Below are positions 17,893-27,500 of a stretch of 64,000 bases of DNA, piece after piece. Every line of letters starts with the position of its first letter. Position 1 is the stretch's first letter. The position numbers were made by a program, and so were the translations under genes. Where the stretch lies: the NCBI RefSeq assembly GCF_015207655.1, contig NZ_JADEWN010000001.1, positions 1 to 64,000 of the forward strand, in the 5' to 3' direction. The DNA is from Gloeocapsopsis crepidinum LEGE 06123. GTDB lineage: Bacteria > Cyanobacteriota > Cyanobacteriia > Cyanobacteriales > Chroococcidiopsidaceae. A model generated the notes under the pieces. It was not told the DNA's origin and did not search any database. It was given only the letters and a program-made list of their open reading frames with translations.

Positions 17893-20673
17893 ATGCAAAA
17901 ATCCATCCTATCCACCATCGAAGCTGGTGCGGATCTTAGGCAGTGTACTCGCCATCCTCTTAATACCATTTTTGCACCAAAAACTGTTGCCCTCATCGGT
18001 GCGACGGAAAAACCTGATAGCGTCGGACGAACAGTTTTATGGAACTTAATTAGCAATCCCTTCGGAGGAACAGTATTCCCAGTTAATCCCAAACGACCCA
18101 GCATTCTTGGAATTAAAGCTTATCCCAATATCGCCACCGTCCCTGAACCTGTCGATCTTGCTGTTGTTGTCACTCCTGCTGCAACTGTCCCTGGGGTGAT
18201 GTGCGAATGTGCGGCAGCGAAGGTTAAAGGTGCAATTATCATCTCCGCTGGTTTTAAAGAAATAGGTGCAAAAGGAATTGAACTCGAACAACAAATTTTA
18301 GCAGCGCAAGCATCATCAGGTATGCGTATTATTGGTCCTAATTGCTTGGGTGTTATGAGTCCCATAACCGGATTAAATGCCACCTTTGCCCCACACACAG
18401 CGCTTCCTGGTAGTGTGGGATTCATTAGCCAAAGTGGTGCTTTATGTACCTCAATTCTTGATTGGAGTCGTCGCGAAAATGTTGGATTTAGTGCCTTTAT
18501 TTCTATTGGTTCGATGCTGGATGTGAATTGGGGTGACTTAATCGATTACTTTGGTGACGATCCGCATACCAAAAGTATTGTGATTTATATGGAATCGATT
18601 GGCGATGCGCGTTCTTTCCTCTCAGCAGCGCGCGAAGTCGCACTAACTAAGCCTATTATCGTCATCAAAGCAGGTCGAACAACCGCAGCAGCCCAAGCAG
18701 CAGCCTCGCACACGGGCGCGTTAAGTAGTAGTGACGAAGTTCTTGATGCCGCTTTCCGGCGTTGTGGTGTCTTGCGCGTTAACAGTATCGACGACTTATT
18801 CAATATGGCAGAAGTGCTTGCCAAACAGCCGCGTCCCAAAGGAAAAAGACTGACAATTCTCACGAATGCTGGCGGTCCTGGCGTGATTGCCACCGATGCT
18901 TTAATTGCCCAAGGTGGCGAACTTGCAGAATTAGCACCAGAGACAATTGCAACACTCGATCGAATACTTCCACCTCAATGGAGTCATCATAATCCAATTG
19001 ATATCTTAGGCGATGCTGACCCCGATCGCTATGCCAAAGCCTTAGAAATTGCGGCACAAGACCCTAATAGTGAAGGATTATTGGTCATCTTAACACCCCA
19101 ATCAATGACCGATCCGACGCAAACCGCCGAGCGATTAAAGTCCCACATCGAAAAGAATCAGCAACCGATCGCATCTAAAATTGGAATGCCGATCCTTGCT
19201 AGCTGGATGGGCGGTGCAGATGTGGCGACTGGCGAAAGAATTCTCAACTGCGCCCATATTTCGACTTTTGCTTTTCCTGATACTGCTGCGCGTGTATTTA
19301 ATTATATGTGGCAGTACAGCTACAACTTGCGGGGGTTATATGAAACTCCAACCTTACTTATAGGCGATTCAGGAATTGTACACCGTGCTGGTGCTGAGGA
19401 AATTATTTGGAAAGTGCGTCAGCAAAATCGGACGATTCTAACAGAATGGGAATCGAAGCAACTGCTTGCTGCTTATGGTATCCCGAGTGTAGAAACTTAT
19501 GTTGCGACCAACGTTGAAGAAGCTGTGAGTCTTGCTGAGGCGATCGCTTATCCTGTGGTTCTCAAGTTGTTTAGTGAAACAATTACGCACAAAACTGATG
19601 TCGGTGGCGTGCAGTTAAACTTACAAGATGCCGACGCGGTACGGACTGCTTATCAAGCGATCGAGTCAGCCGTGCGTGAAAAAGTCGGTGCTAACCATTT
19701 TATGGGTGCTACTGTTCAACCAATGATCTCACTCGATGGTTACGAATTGATTATTGGTAGCAGCATCGATCCGCAGTTTGGTCCAGTTTTACTATTCGGT
19801 ACTGGTGGGCAACTCGTAGAAATCTTTCAAGATCGGGCGCTAGCATTACCACCGCTCAATAGCACCCTAGCACGGCGGATGATGGAACAAACGCAAATTT
19901 ATCAGGCACTTCAAGGAGTACGCGGGCGTCCAGCAGTCGATTTAGCTAGCTTAGAGCAACTTTTAGTCAGATTCAGTCAACTCGTTATTGAACAACGGTG
20001 GATCAAAGAAATTGATATTAATCCGTTGTTAGCGAAGCCAGGACAAGATAATGGTTTAATCGCCCTCGATGCGCGGGTTGTCCTCCACGAACCAACAATC
20101 ATAGAAGACGAACTACCGAAACTGGCAATTCGTCCTTATCCAATGCAATATATTTCATCTTGGCAGCTAAAAGATGGCACAAACGTCACAATCCGCCCGA
20201 TTCGTCCAGAAGATGAACCGTTGATGATTCAGTTTCATCACTCACTTTCCGAAGAAAGCGTTTACTTACGCTATGCTCATGTGACAAAGTTGAGTTATCG
20301 TACTTCCCACGAACGACTAACGCGGATTTGCTTTATCGATTACGATCGCGAAATTGCTTTAGTAGCCGAGTACGAAGATCCCCAAACTAAAAAGTGTCAA
20401 ATTATCGGAGTGGGACGATTAAGTAAATTACACCAGTCGAATGAAGCCGAGTTTGCTTTGGTCGTGAGCGATCGCTACCAAAATCAAGGATTAGGAACTC
20501 AATTACTGCAACAATTATTACAAATAGGTCAAGATGAAAAACTCAACCGCATGACTGCTGACATTCTCCCCGACAATCTGGCAATGCAGCATTTGTGTAA
20601 AAAACTCGGTTTGCAGATCTTTCGTGACTCACAAGCAGCAATGATGAAAGCAGACATTGAACTTCTTGGATGA
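17893..20673 (+). CDS. ADP-forming acetate-CoA ligase fused to GNAT acetyltransferase
   Basis: 926 residues with four parts in order: CoA-binding Rossmann domain ([15 protein letters not shown]), succinyl-CoA-ligase-like domains ([20 protein letters not shown]), an ATP-grasp domain (from about residue 510, [18 protein letters not shown]), and a C-terminal GNAT domain ([14 protein letters not shown]). The alpha-subunit phospho-histidine is present (His273 in ASHTGALSS). ADP-forming ligases convert acetyl-CoA, ADP and phosphate to acetate and ATP. The same architecture is used by the lysine acetyltransferase Pat, whose ligase part is inactive in Salmonella. Retention of the histidine and linkage to pfl/adhE favour a working ligase that could also modify proteins. 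Confidence 0.85.
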   Translation: MQKSILSTIEAGADLRQCTRHPLNTIFAPKTVALIGATEKPDSVGRTVLWNLISNPFGGTVFPVNPKRPSILGIKAYPNIATVPEPVDLAVVVTPAATVPGVMCECAAAKVKGAIIISAGFKEIGAKGIELEQQILAAQASSGMRIIGPNCLGVMSPITGLNATFAPHTALPGSVGFISQSGALCTSILDWSRRENVGFSAFISIGSMLDVNWGDLIDYFGDDPHTKSIVIYMESIGDARSFLSAAREVALTKPIIVIKAGRTTAAAQAAASHTGALSSSDEVLDAAFRRCGVLRVNSIDDLFNMAEVLAKQPRPKGKRLTILTNAGGPGVIATDALIAQGGELAELAPETIATLDRILPPQWSHHNPIDILGDADPDRYAKALEIAAQDPNSEGLLVILTPQSMTDPTQTAERLKSHIEKNQQPIASKIGMPILASWMGGADVATGERILNCAHISTFAFPDTAARVFNYMWQYSYNLRGLYETPTLLIGDSGIVHRAGAEEIIWKVRQQNRTILTEWESKQLLAAYGIPSVETYVATNVEEAVSLAEAIAYPVVLKLFSETITHKTDVGGVQLNLQDADAVRTAYQAIESAVREKVGANHFMGATVQPMISLDGYELIIGSSIDPQFGPVLLFGTGGQLVEIFQDRALALPPLNSTLARRMMEQTQIYQALQGVRGRPAVDLASLEQLLVRFSQLVIEQRWIKEIDINPLLAKPGQDNGLIALDARVVLHEPTIIEDELPKLAIRPYPMQYISSWQLKDGTNVTIRPIRPEDEPLMIQFHHSLSEESVYLRYAHVTKLSYRTSHERLTRICFIDYDREIALVAEYEDPQTKKCQIIGVGRLSKLHQSNEAEFALVVSDRYQNQGLGTQLLQQLLQIGQDEKLNRMTADILPDNLAMQHLCKKLGLQIFRDSQAAMMKADIELLG

Positions 20674-20773
20674 ATTATCGCCCTTATCCTAAATACCTAT
20701 TCCAGGCTTAAGTGATTAATTATCTATCAGAGGTCAGGGTCATAAAAGCTAGTAGTGAAAGTTCTGATTCGCC

Positions 20774-20995
20774 TCATTGCTCGGTTAACTGAGAATCAAG
20801 TCGGTCGAGTAATGCTACTGCTGATATACTTCCTTTTGCTACCATAGCTCGAAATCGGGTTTCGGCATCAAATTCAGCTAAAGCGATCGTTGAGAGTTCT
20901 TCAATCAGCTTATTAATGCTAATATTTCTTCTTCTTGCCAATTCTTTCAATCTCTCGTGTTTGTCATCAGGTAAGCGAATTGTTAATGTAGCCAT
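20774..20995 (-). CDS. ribbon-helix-helix antitoxin
   Basis: A 73-residue protein beginning MATLTIRLPDDKHERLKELA, the classic MetJ/Arc/CopG ribbon-helix-helix N-terminus, followed by RRRNISINKLIEELS. Such proteins bind their own operator and neutralise the partner toxin through the C-terminal tail. It is encoded next to a PIN-domain gene on the same strand, 10 bp downstream of that gene's stop. The toxin has lost its N-terminus, so the antitoxin is probably an orphan in function. Confidence 0.8.
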   Translation of the reverse strand: MATLTIRLPDDKHERLKELARRRNISINKLIEELSTIALAEFDAETRFRAMVAKGSISAVALLDRLDSQLTEQ

Positions 20996-21005
20996 ATGCT
21001 ATCTC

Positions 21006-21388
21006 CTAATTAAGATTAATCACCTCTTCAGGTTTGAGAATCAACAATTCGGGAAAAGAAAGTTGTGCTTGCTTAAAGTCTTTAGTATTATGAGTAACAA
21101 TGATACTGGTATTACCAGCGATGGCTAGCTCAATCAAGTGATTATCTGCTTCATCGATTAAATTAGGTCGCCACAAGTAGTAAATACGCATCCACTCGCA
21201 AACACTCATGAATGAAGCTAAAAGTGTTTCTATCTCCTCAATTGATAAAGAACACAAGCGTAAAATCTCATCTCTACCCGTAACTTGTTCGTACTCAGAA
21301 AATAAAGCATTACCCATTAGTGGTTGATACTTCAATAACAAGCACTGCCTTAAAAGCTCTCTACTTGCTCCTTGGGAACTAATCAACG
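21006..21388 (-). pseudogene. PIN-domain toxin, 5' end removed by an IS6 remnant
   Basis: The remaining 126 residues match COG1569-type PIN toxins: ISSQGASRELLRQCLL, YLWRPNLIDEADNHLIELAIAGNT and IIVTHNTKDF. PIN ribonucleases use a metal site of conserved acids, the first in an N-terminal strand of the form VVLDTNVLVSAL. That strand is missing: the frame reaches ISSQG and then enters the inverted repeat GGTATTGTCAA at 21389. The only start left is a TTG, with an in-frame stop just behind it. Without the first aspartate the protein should be inactive. Confidence 0.75.
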
Positions 21389-21590
21389 GGTATTGTCAAA
21401 TTAATCGGAGTTGGCAGGAATTGCAGTCGATGAGATAAATTTCTACCATGACTGCAAAATCTAAGTTGTACCACCGCCACCGCTTCCCACCAGAAATCAT
21501 CAGCTACTGCATCTGGTTATATAATGCGTTTTCCTTCAGCTTTCGAGATATCGAGCGTGTTGATGCTGTATCGCGGCATCTGCGTTACTG
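21389..21590 (+). mobile_element. 5' remnant of an IS6-family element
   Basis: It starts with the same terminal sequence as the complete copy at 945 (GGTATTGTCAAATTAA) and continues with a transposase start at ATG 21448: MTAKSKLYHRHRFPPEIISYC, IWLYNAFSFSFRDIER. The frame then breaks near GTGTTGATGCTG, relative to AAGATGATGCTG in the intact gene, and similarity ends around 21590. The right end is not found. It has the same orientation as the first copy and truncates the PIN toxin gene. Confidence 0.8.
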
Positions 21591-22101
21591 ACGGTGCAAA
21601 AATATCTTTTGCGTTCGCTCTACTTAAGTCTTATCCTCCTTCTCTCACAAAGCTATAGTTTTGCTCTCATCAATCTTAATTCAGAATTACGCTTATCTTT
21701 TATGCAACTTATCAATTGTTTTTAATAGTTTTTTACAAGTTTTGCCTAATAGCGTTACTCGTAACAGTAATTAAAGAAAATAGTACTTAAATAGCTTTAC
21801 ACTATACCTAAATTAAATTACTTTTAGTCTCAATAATCGCTACCCTCAGCGTTATTTGAGGAAATTTGGCTCAATAGCATGAATAACTAAAGTTAACTGA
21901 CAAATCTAAAGAATAAAAATATTTGTACAAAAGTAACAATCACTTTATAAAGCAACTGCACACTCTGCAATACAACCATTTAGAAGTTAACTTAACGGTT
22001 TAGCTCTTATAATAGAAACTAAAGAGACACATTTAAAAAATCAACCCTCTAACTCTCTCTTGTTTGAAAAAACTTGAGCAATAGAGAAAGGAAGTCTGGA
22101 T
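21591..22101. other. AT-rich spacer without genes
   Basis: About 510 AT-rich bases between the IS6 remnant and the next gene. No ORF with a start signal was seen. The strong AAAGGAAG ribosome-binding site of the downstream gene lies at its right end. A promoter must be here, but I cannot define its boxes. Confidence 0.45.
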
Positions 22102-23067
22102 ATGACTGGATTTGTTCAGCAAACAATAGAATTGTCTAGAATTGACGCTAGTTATGATGAGCTATTAATAGTAGGAACAAACGATGGTTTGTTATTGTTC
22201 TCGAAATCCGAGCAGAGGACTGAACTAGAGGATCGCAACATCACTGCTATTGCCCCAAGTCGCAATGGAGTGTGGGTAGTGGTTGATCGTAAATCAGTAT
22301 GGCATCGCGACGATCGGGGCGAGTGGCAATTAGTAACCTCAACTATCCAAGATTTGCAACTGAATTGCATCGAGCCACTCAACGGAAAAGTTCTTGCGGG
22401 TACATCAGATGCTCATCTCCTATGGGTTGCACATGGGAGTATTGAATTCATCAATAGCTTTGACTTAGTTTCAGGAAGAGTCAAGTGGTATACGCCTTGG
22501 GGGGGTCCGCCATCAGTTCGCTCTCTTGCAGTAGGGCACTCAGGCGAACTTTACGCAAACGTACACGTCGGCGGTATCTTGCGTTCCAAGGATCGCGGAC
22601 GCTCGTGGCAGCCAACTATCGATCTGCACTCGGATGTTCATCAAGTGCTCACTGTTCCAGATCGTCCTAGTTTTGTGCTAGCAGCTACGGCAAAGGGACT
22701 AGCTACTAGCATATATGGAGGAGATTCGTGGAGCTTTGACCAAGCCAACCTGCACGCCACCTACTCTCGTGCTGTAGCAGTTTGCGGCAAGACGATTTTG
22801 ATGAGTACATCGGTCGGTCCATCTGGTGCTAAGGCAGCAATTTATCGGCGATCGCTTGACCAACCAGGGACGTTTGAGAAGTGCGAACAAGGTTTGCCAC
22901 AATGGTTCTCAAACAACATAGATACGGCTAGCCTTACTGCATTAAAGGATAAGGCTGCTTTTGGCACGAGCGATGGTCAACTCTTTGTGTCAGAGGATGC
23001 TGGTTTAACATGGAAGCAACTGGCGTCAGGGCTTCCTTCAATTCATTGTTTGACCTTTTTACATTAA
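22102..23067 (+). CDS. BNR/sialidase-like beta-propeller protein
   Basis: 321 residues with Asp-box (BNR) repeats, S-x-D-x-G-x-x-W type: SKDRGRSWQ, the degenerate STSIYGGDSWSF-like segment, and SEDAGLTWKQL near the end. These repeats alternate with short strand-rich stretches, which is the layout of a six- or seven-bladed propeller. Related proteins are annotated as WD40/YVTN/BNR-like or photosystem-assembly-like glycosyl hydrolase folds. I see no catalytic residues of a true sialidase and no signal peptide. The start is supported by AAAGGAAG. It probably has a binding or scaffold role; the ligand is unknown. Confidence 0.65.
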   Translation: MTGFVQQTIELSRIDASYDELLIVGTNDGLLLFSKSEQRTELEDRNITAIAPSRNGVWVVVDRKSVWHRDDRGEWQLVTSTIQDLQLNCIEPLNGKVLAGTSDAHLLWVAHGSIEFINSFDLVSGRVKWYTPWGGPPSVRSLAVGHSGELYANVHVGGILRSKDRGRSWQPTIDLHSDVHQVLTVPDRPSFVLAATAKGLATSIYGGDSWSFDQANLHATYSRAVAVCGKTILMSTSVGPSGAKAAIYRRSLDQPGTFEKCEQGLPQWFSNNIDTASLTALKDKAAFGTSDGQLFVSEDAGLTWKQLASGLPSIHCLTFLH

Positions 23068-23161
23068 CCATTGCTTATCCATAAGGTTTCAGATAGTTAC
23101 CACAATTTTTTATAAAACTTTTTAAAATGGGTACTAGTCCCAACGAAAATGGGAGGATTTT

Positions 23162-23320
23162 ATGACAAACCAAAAAGAAGAAGTTCCCTCTGATAGCACA
23201 CAAAAACTGGCACAAGAGGTAGAAGTTGACGATACTACTCCTTCGGACAGTGAAAATCCAGAAGATCCTATTTCAGAAGAGTCGGAGGTTCCCAAATCTA
23301 GTGATGCTCCTGCTGATTGA
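23162..23320 (+). CDS. small acidic disordered protein (52 aa)
   Basis: Below the track cutoff, but with a strong GGGAGG ribosome-binding site just before the ATG. The protein is almost entirely Glu, Asp, Ser, Thr and Pro (for example DDTTPSDSENPEDPISEESE), with no hydrophobic core, so it should be disordered and very acidic. It lies about 95 bp after the propeller gene on the same strand. Function is unknown. The translation signal makes a real gene likely. Confidence 0.55.
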   Translation: MTNQKEEVPSDSTQKLAQEVEVDDTTPSDSENPEDPISEESEVPKSSDAPAD

Positions 23321-23903
23321 TCAACTTCAGCGACCCAAAAGCCTGCACTAAATTCTCAATGGATTTAACGCAGAATACAAACGAGCCGTTGCTCTGCAAA
23401 AACAATGGTGGATAAGTAAAGTTTCCCGTTTGGATATGAAGCATCAAGTACGAAGGAAGCATAGAAATAGTTCCTTATTAAAGGTACTAAGACTAAGATA
23501 TTCTGGAAGCGATCGCACTGAGTAAGTAAAATGACTAAACCTAGCGTCCGCCGGAACTATTCAAGCCACGCTCAGGTGAATAAGGAGTTTAATGCGAGTG
23601 CATCTAGTCCTGTGTGGCTCTCATTAGCCATGAGAATCAAATTGAGTATTATTTTTAGCGGCTGCATCGAAGCACACAAGCAGGAATTTTATTTCTCCTC
23701 AACAGTTTGAAAAAACGAATACTCCTCTTGTGTCATTTTCCGAAGACAATGAATAAAGGAATTGAAAGATAAAACTCTATAAAGTAGACAGGTCAATGGA
23801 TGTAGAGTTACAAATTCTAAAGCATTTGGCTTTCTTATGCCCATCCCACAATTGCCATCATAGATGAATATTGTGCCGAGCATAAAGACTGATTTAAAGA
23901 TAT
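23321..23903. other. region with two weak short reading frames
   Basis: One frame from about 23351 to 23525 is open (ILNGFNAEYKRAVALQKQWW and onward) but has no start codon. A 59-residue ORF from ATG 23531 to TGA 23710 (MTKPSVRRNYSSHAQV) lacks a ribosome-binding site. Either may be a remnant. Neither resembles a family I know. I annotate the stretch rather than the ORFs. Confidence 0.25.
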
Positions 23904-24461
23904 ATTCGAGAAATAGTTTATGGGAAAAGAAGAGCCGTAACTTACTGGGAAATAACTACTGACCCAGAAACAATGCCAGAAAATTTTACTTCATTCATTC
24001 TGACGAATCTTTAAGGGGATTTGAAGAAAACTTTAGGCGACCTATACGGATTAAGGACATGGGTAGAATATGGTTTTCGGCAGTGCAAGCAAGAATTAGG
24101 CTGGACAGATTATTGTTTTACTAATTTCGAGCAGATTGAGAAGTGGTGGGAGATTATTTTTTGTGATTATACAATGATTAGTTTAAATTCTCCAGCTTTT
24201 TTAGCTTTAGATGAATCCGAGCAAATTGAAACTGAGGTACAAAAAAATTATTGGGGAGATTTTTCTAATCATCAACAATGGAATCATGAAAGCGGATGGA
24301 AGAATGTTCTAAATAATTTTCGATTAATTGTCCAACCACTCTTACTATTTTGGTTGATTTATCCTGGGGTAGATATTTTTCCCAATTCTAATTTATTGCT
24401 TGGATTTAATCACTTAATTAGTGCAATGAATCAATTCAAATTCTTTTATTCTTCTGGATGA
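23904..24461 (+). pseudogene. IS701-type transposase C-terminal remnant
   Basis: One frame reads REIVYGKRRAVTYWEITTD, PETMPENFTSFILTNL, an in-frame TAA, then GDLKKTLGDLYGLRTWVEYGF, RQCKQELGWTDY and EKWWEIIFCDYTMISL. This is the C-terminal part of IS701-family DDE transposases, including the YGLRxWVEYGFKQxKxELGW signature that contains the third catalytic acid. The N-terminal two thirds and the element ends are absent, and the TAA confirms inactivity. Confidence 0.8.
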
Positions 24462-24581
24462 AAAAGTTTATCTAGTACTTGTTGATTTCGGAAAGTGACA
24501 GAAGAGGGATAGTTGAAACCTCCGCTGCTTTAACTATCTTTTAACTCTGACCCCTGCCATACATCGCATGGGATCGTCTTA

Positions 24582-27500
24582 TCAAAGGTATTGTTGCAAC
24601 TGTTGTGCTAGGGTTTGAACGTGAGGCTGCTTCAGCATAGAGAGATGATTTCCTGGTACTTGATGAACTTGGATAACTTTAGCTAGTTGACTCCAACCTA
24701 GTGTCAAATCTTTTTGGTGAGAGGAATCATCAGTTTTAAATAGCGTAATGCGCTTAGGGTAGTTTTGTGGTGCATACCGATATGCTGCTTGGCTATTAGC
24801 ATAATAAATCCGCAACATTGGCGCGATCGCAGATTCATCAACTAACCGTAATTGTGACTCTTCAGGAATCAAATTGGCGATCGCTAACCATTGCCAGCGA
24901 GAAAACCAATTGTGGCGTCGGCGGCGAGTTAGGTTTGTGACAATCGCACTATAATCTAGTAAAAACGGCAGTGTAGACCAAATTGCTGTTTTGAGGAGAA
25001 GCTTTAGGCTGTGACTAAGAGATGGTTGGTTGGCAGGAATCGGTGCTGGAGTATCTAGAATTGCCAAAAGTGCGACTTCGTGTCCTAACTGCGTTAGTTG
25101 TTGCGCCATCTCAAAAGCAACAAGTCCCCCAAAAGACCAACCACCGAGAAAATAGGGACCATGCGGTTGAACAGTTTGAATGGCTTGGATGTAATACCTT
25201 GCCATCGCTTCAATTTGTTGAAAGGGAGTGTGTTTGCCATCTAATCCTAAAGGTTGCAGCCCATAGAAACTGCGATTGCCTCCTAAATAATGTGCTAACT
25301 CCAAGTAAGGAAAGACAATACCAAAGATAGGATGAACGCAGAAAAAGGGTTGCTTGTTATTTCCCTTTGTGAGGAGGACTAATGGCGACCAAACTTCTGT
25401 AACCTGCTGCGGTGATGGAGTTTGAGTTTGGATTTGGGCTGAGTTGTCACTTGTTAATGACGATCGCAATCGGCGGTATGATGCTCGATCGAGTTGAACT
25501 AATGCGGGTTGTTGAGTGATGGTATCCTGTAATTCTTCTATCACTACAGCTAGTTGTGCAATCGTTGGCGATTCAAACACGCTACGCAAGGGCACTTCAG
25601 TTCCAAAAACATCGCGCACGCGGGAGACAAGTTGTGTTGCGAGTAAAGAATGTCCGCCTGATTCAAAAAAGTTGTCGTGAATACTTGTGGATTTAAGATG
25701 TAATTCTTGCCAAATTTCAGCAAGCTTATATTCTGTAGGCGATCGCGATGCAATTGTTGTCCTTGATGTTGAAGTCACGTCTGGCAACGCACGGCGATCA
25801 ATTTTACCTGTAGAAGTCAGACTGAATGACTCTACTGGAATAAATACAGAAGGGATCATGTATTCAGGTAGAGTTTGCCCTAAATAGTCGCGGAGTTGAG
25901 GAATGAGTTGACGCGCAAATTGAGCTTGTAGCGGATTATTAGCATAATCACTCCAGGTTGGTGGTGCTGATTGCTGAACAAGAGGTAAATCAACTTCTCC
26001 CACCCCATGCCGAATCAAGACGACATCATAGTCACCTGTTTGTGTTTGCGTAGACCAACTAATTTCTACGCGGTAGGGTAATACAGATTCTAAGTTCCAC
26101 CAATCTTGGGGATCAATTGCTAGTTCAGTAGAGTGTAATTCACGCATTCGCCCCAGTGTTTTTGGCACAGATTGATGAAATAGCCAGCTGGCAGTTTGAA
26201 CTGCGGTATGTACTCGAGAGTTGGTAACGTTAGCAATGCCAAAGACTTTTGGGTCAGTCTCTCGTAAATGATTTTGCACGTCAGTGATTGTGAGTGGCTG
26301 TTGTTTCCAGTTCCTCCACGTTGTTGAAGCCACAGTAGCTGCCTCATCCATATGTAACAACACGTTGTAGCGAAATTGTGTCATTTCATTATGGCTATGA
26401 CCTCGCGTTAGGTAAATTTGCACGCGCTGAATTCGAGGAAAGCGATCGCGTAAAGCATTAAAAAACTGGGGATCAATCGCTAATTCAGGTTCCTCAAAGT
26501 GCGATCGCTCAACTTGTTGTCGGAGTTGCTTTTGTTCTAATCCTGGATCGACTTGTGAAGCTTGCATCCAAGTATGAAAGGCAGTCAGTAACGGCAAACT
26601 GCGGACATCACCAATAAACAGCACACCTTTTGGTGCTAATGCCTCAATGGATTTTTCTAGTACCTGTATGAGATAATCTAGACTAGGAAAATACTGCACT
26701 ACCGAATTGAGAATCACAACATCAAATGTTGCAGCAGGAATTCCGGTAAAATCTGTTGCTGTTTGATGGAGTAGTTTAACTTGAGTTAGATTGCCTAACT
26801 GATTTTGAATAGCTGCTAAGGAGTTTGAAAAGTCTGTTGCCCAATAACTTTGACAATGAGGGGCAATTGGAAACAACAATAATCCTGTTCCACAACCGAT
26901 TTCTAAAACTTTTTGGGGATGAAGTGCCAGAATTTGCTTAACGCGATCGCTTACCCATTCTTGCATTTGTTCAACTGGGATGGGCTGTTTAGTGTAGCTA
27001 CTATTCCAACCAGTAAAATCACAGTCGCTGGCATTGGTAGATTGATACGTTTGGTTATACAGCGTTTGCCAGCGTTGCACCTGCTGCATTTGCAGAGATT
27101 CCCGTACTTGCTGATGCTTGAGGCTAAAATAGGCAATTAAGCGTAAATCGTTCGCTGCTGCTTGAAATACAGTTGTGACAGCATCTTGTATAGCAGGATT
27201 TCGCTGTAGTGTTGCTTCAATTTCACCCAACTCGACACGAAAACCGCGAATTTTAATCTGGTTATCAATCCGCCCTAAAAACTCAATTGTGCCATCAGTA
27301 TGATAGCGGGCGCGATCGCCTGTTTGATAAAGACGAGGATTGCGGCATTCATCATCAAAAGGATTGGCAATAAACTTTTGAGTTGTTAATTCTGGGCGAT
27401 TGAGATAGCTGTGCGCAACTCCTGCACCACCAATATATATTTCACCAGGTACACCGATAGGAACTTGATTTAAAGCAGCATCTAGAATATAAACTTGAGT

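Noticed and set aside
22152-22382. Minus-strand ORF within the BNR protein gene
   Set aside because: Shadow of a well-supported gene with a good ribosome-binding site.
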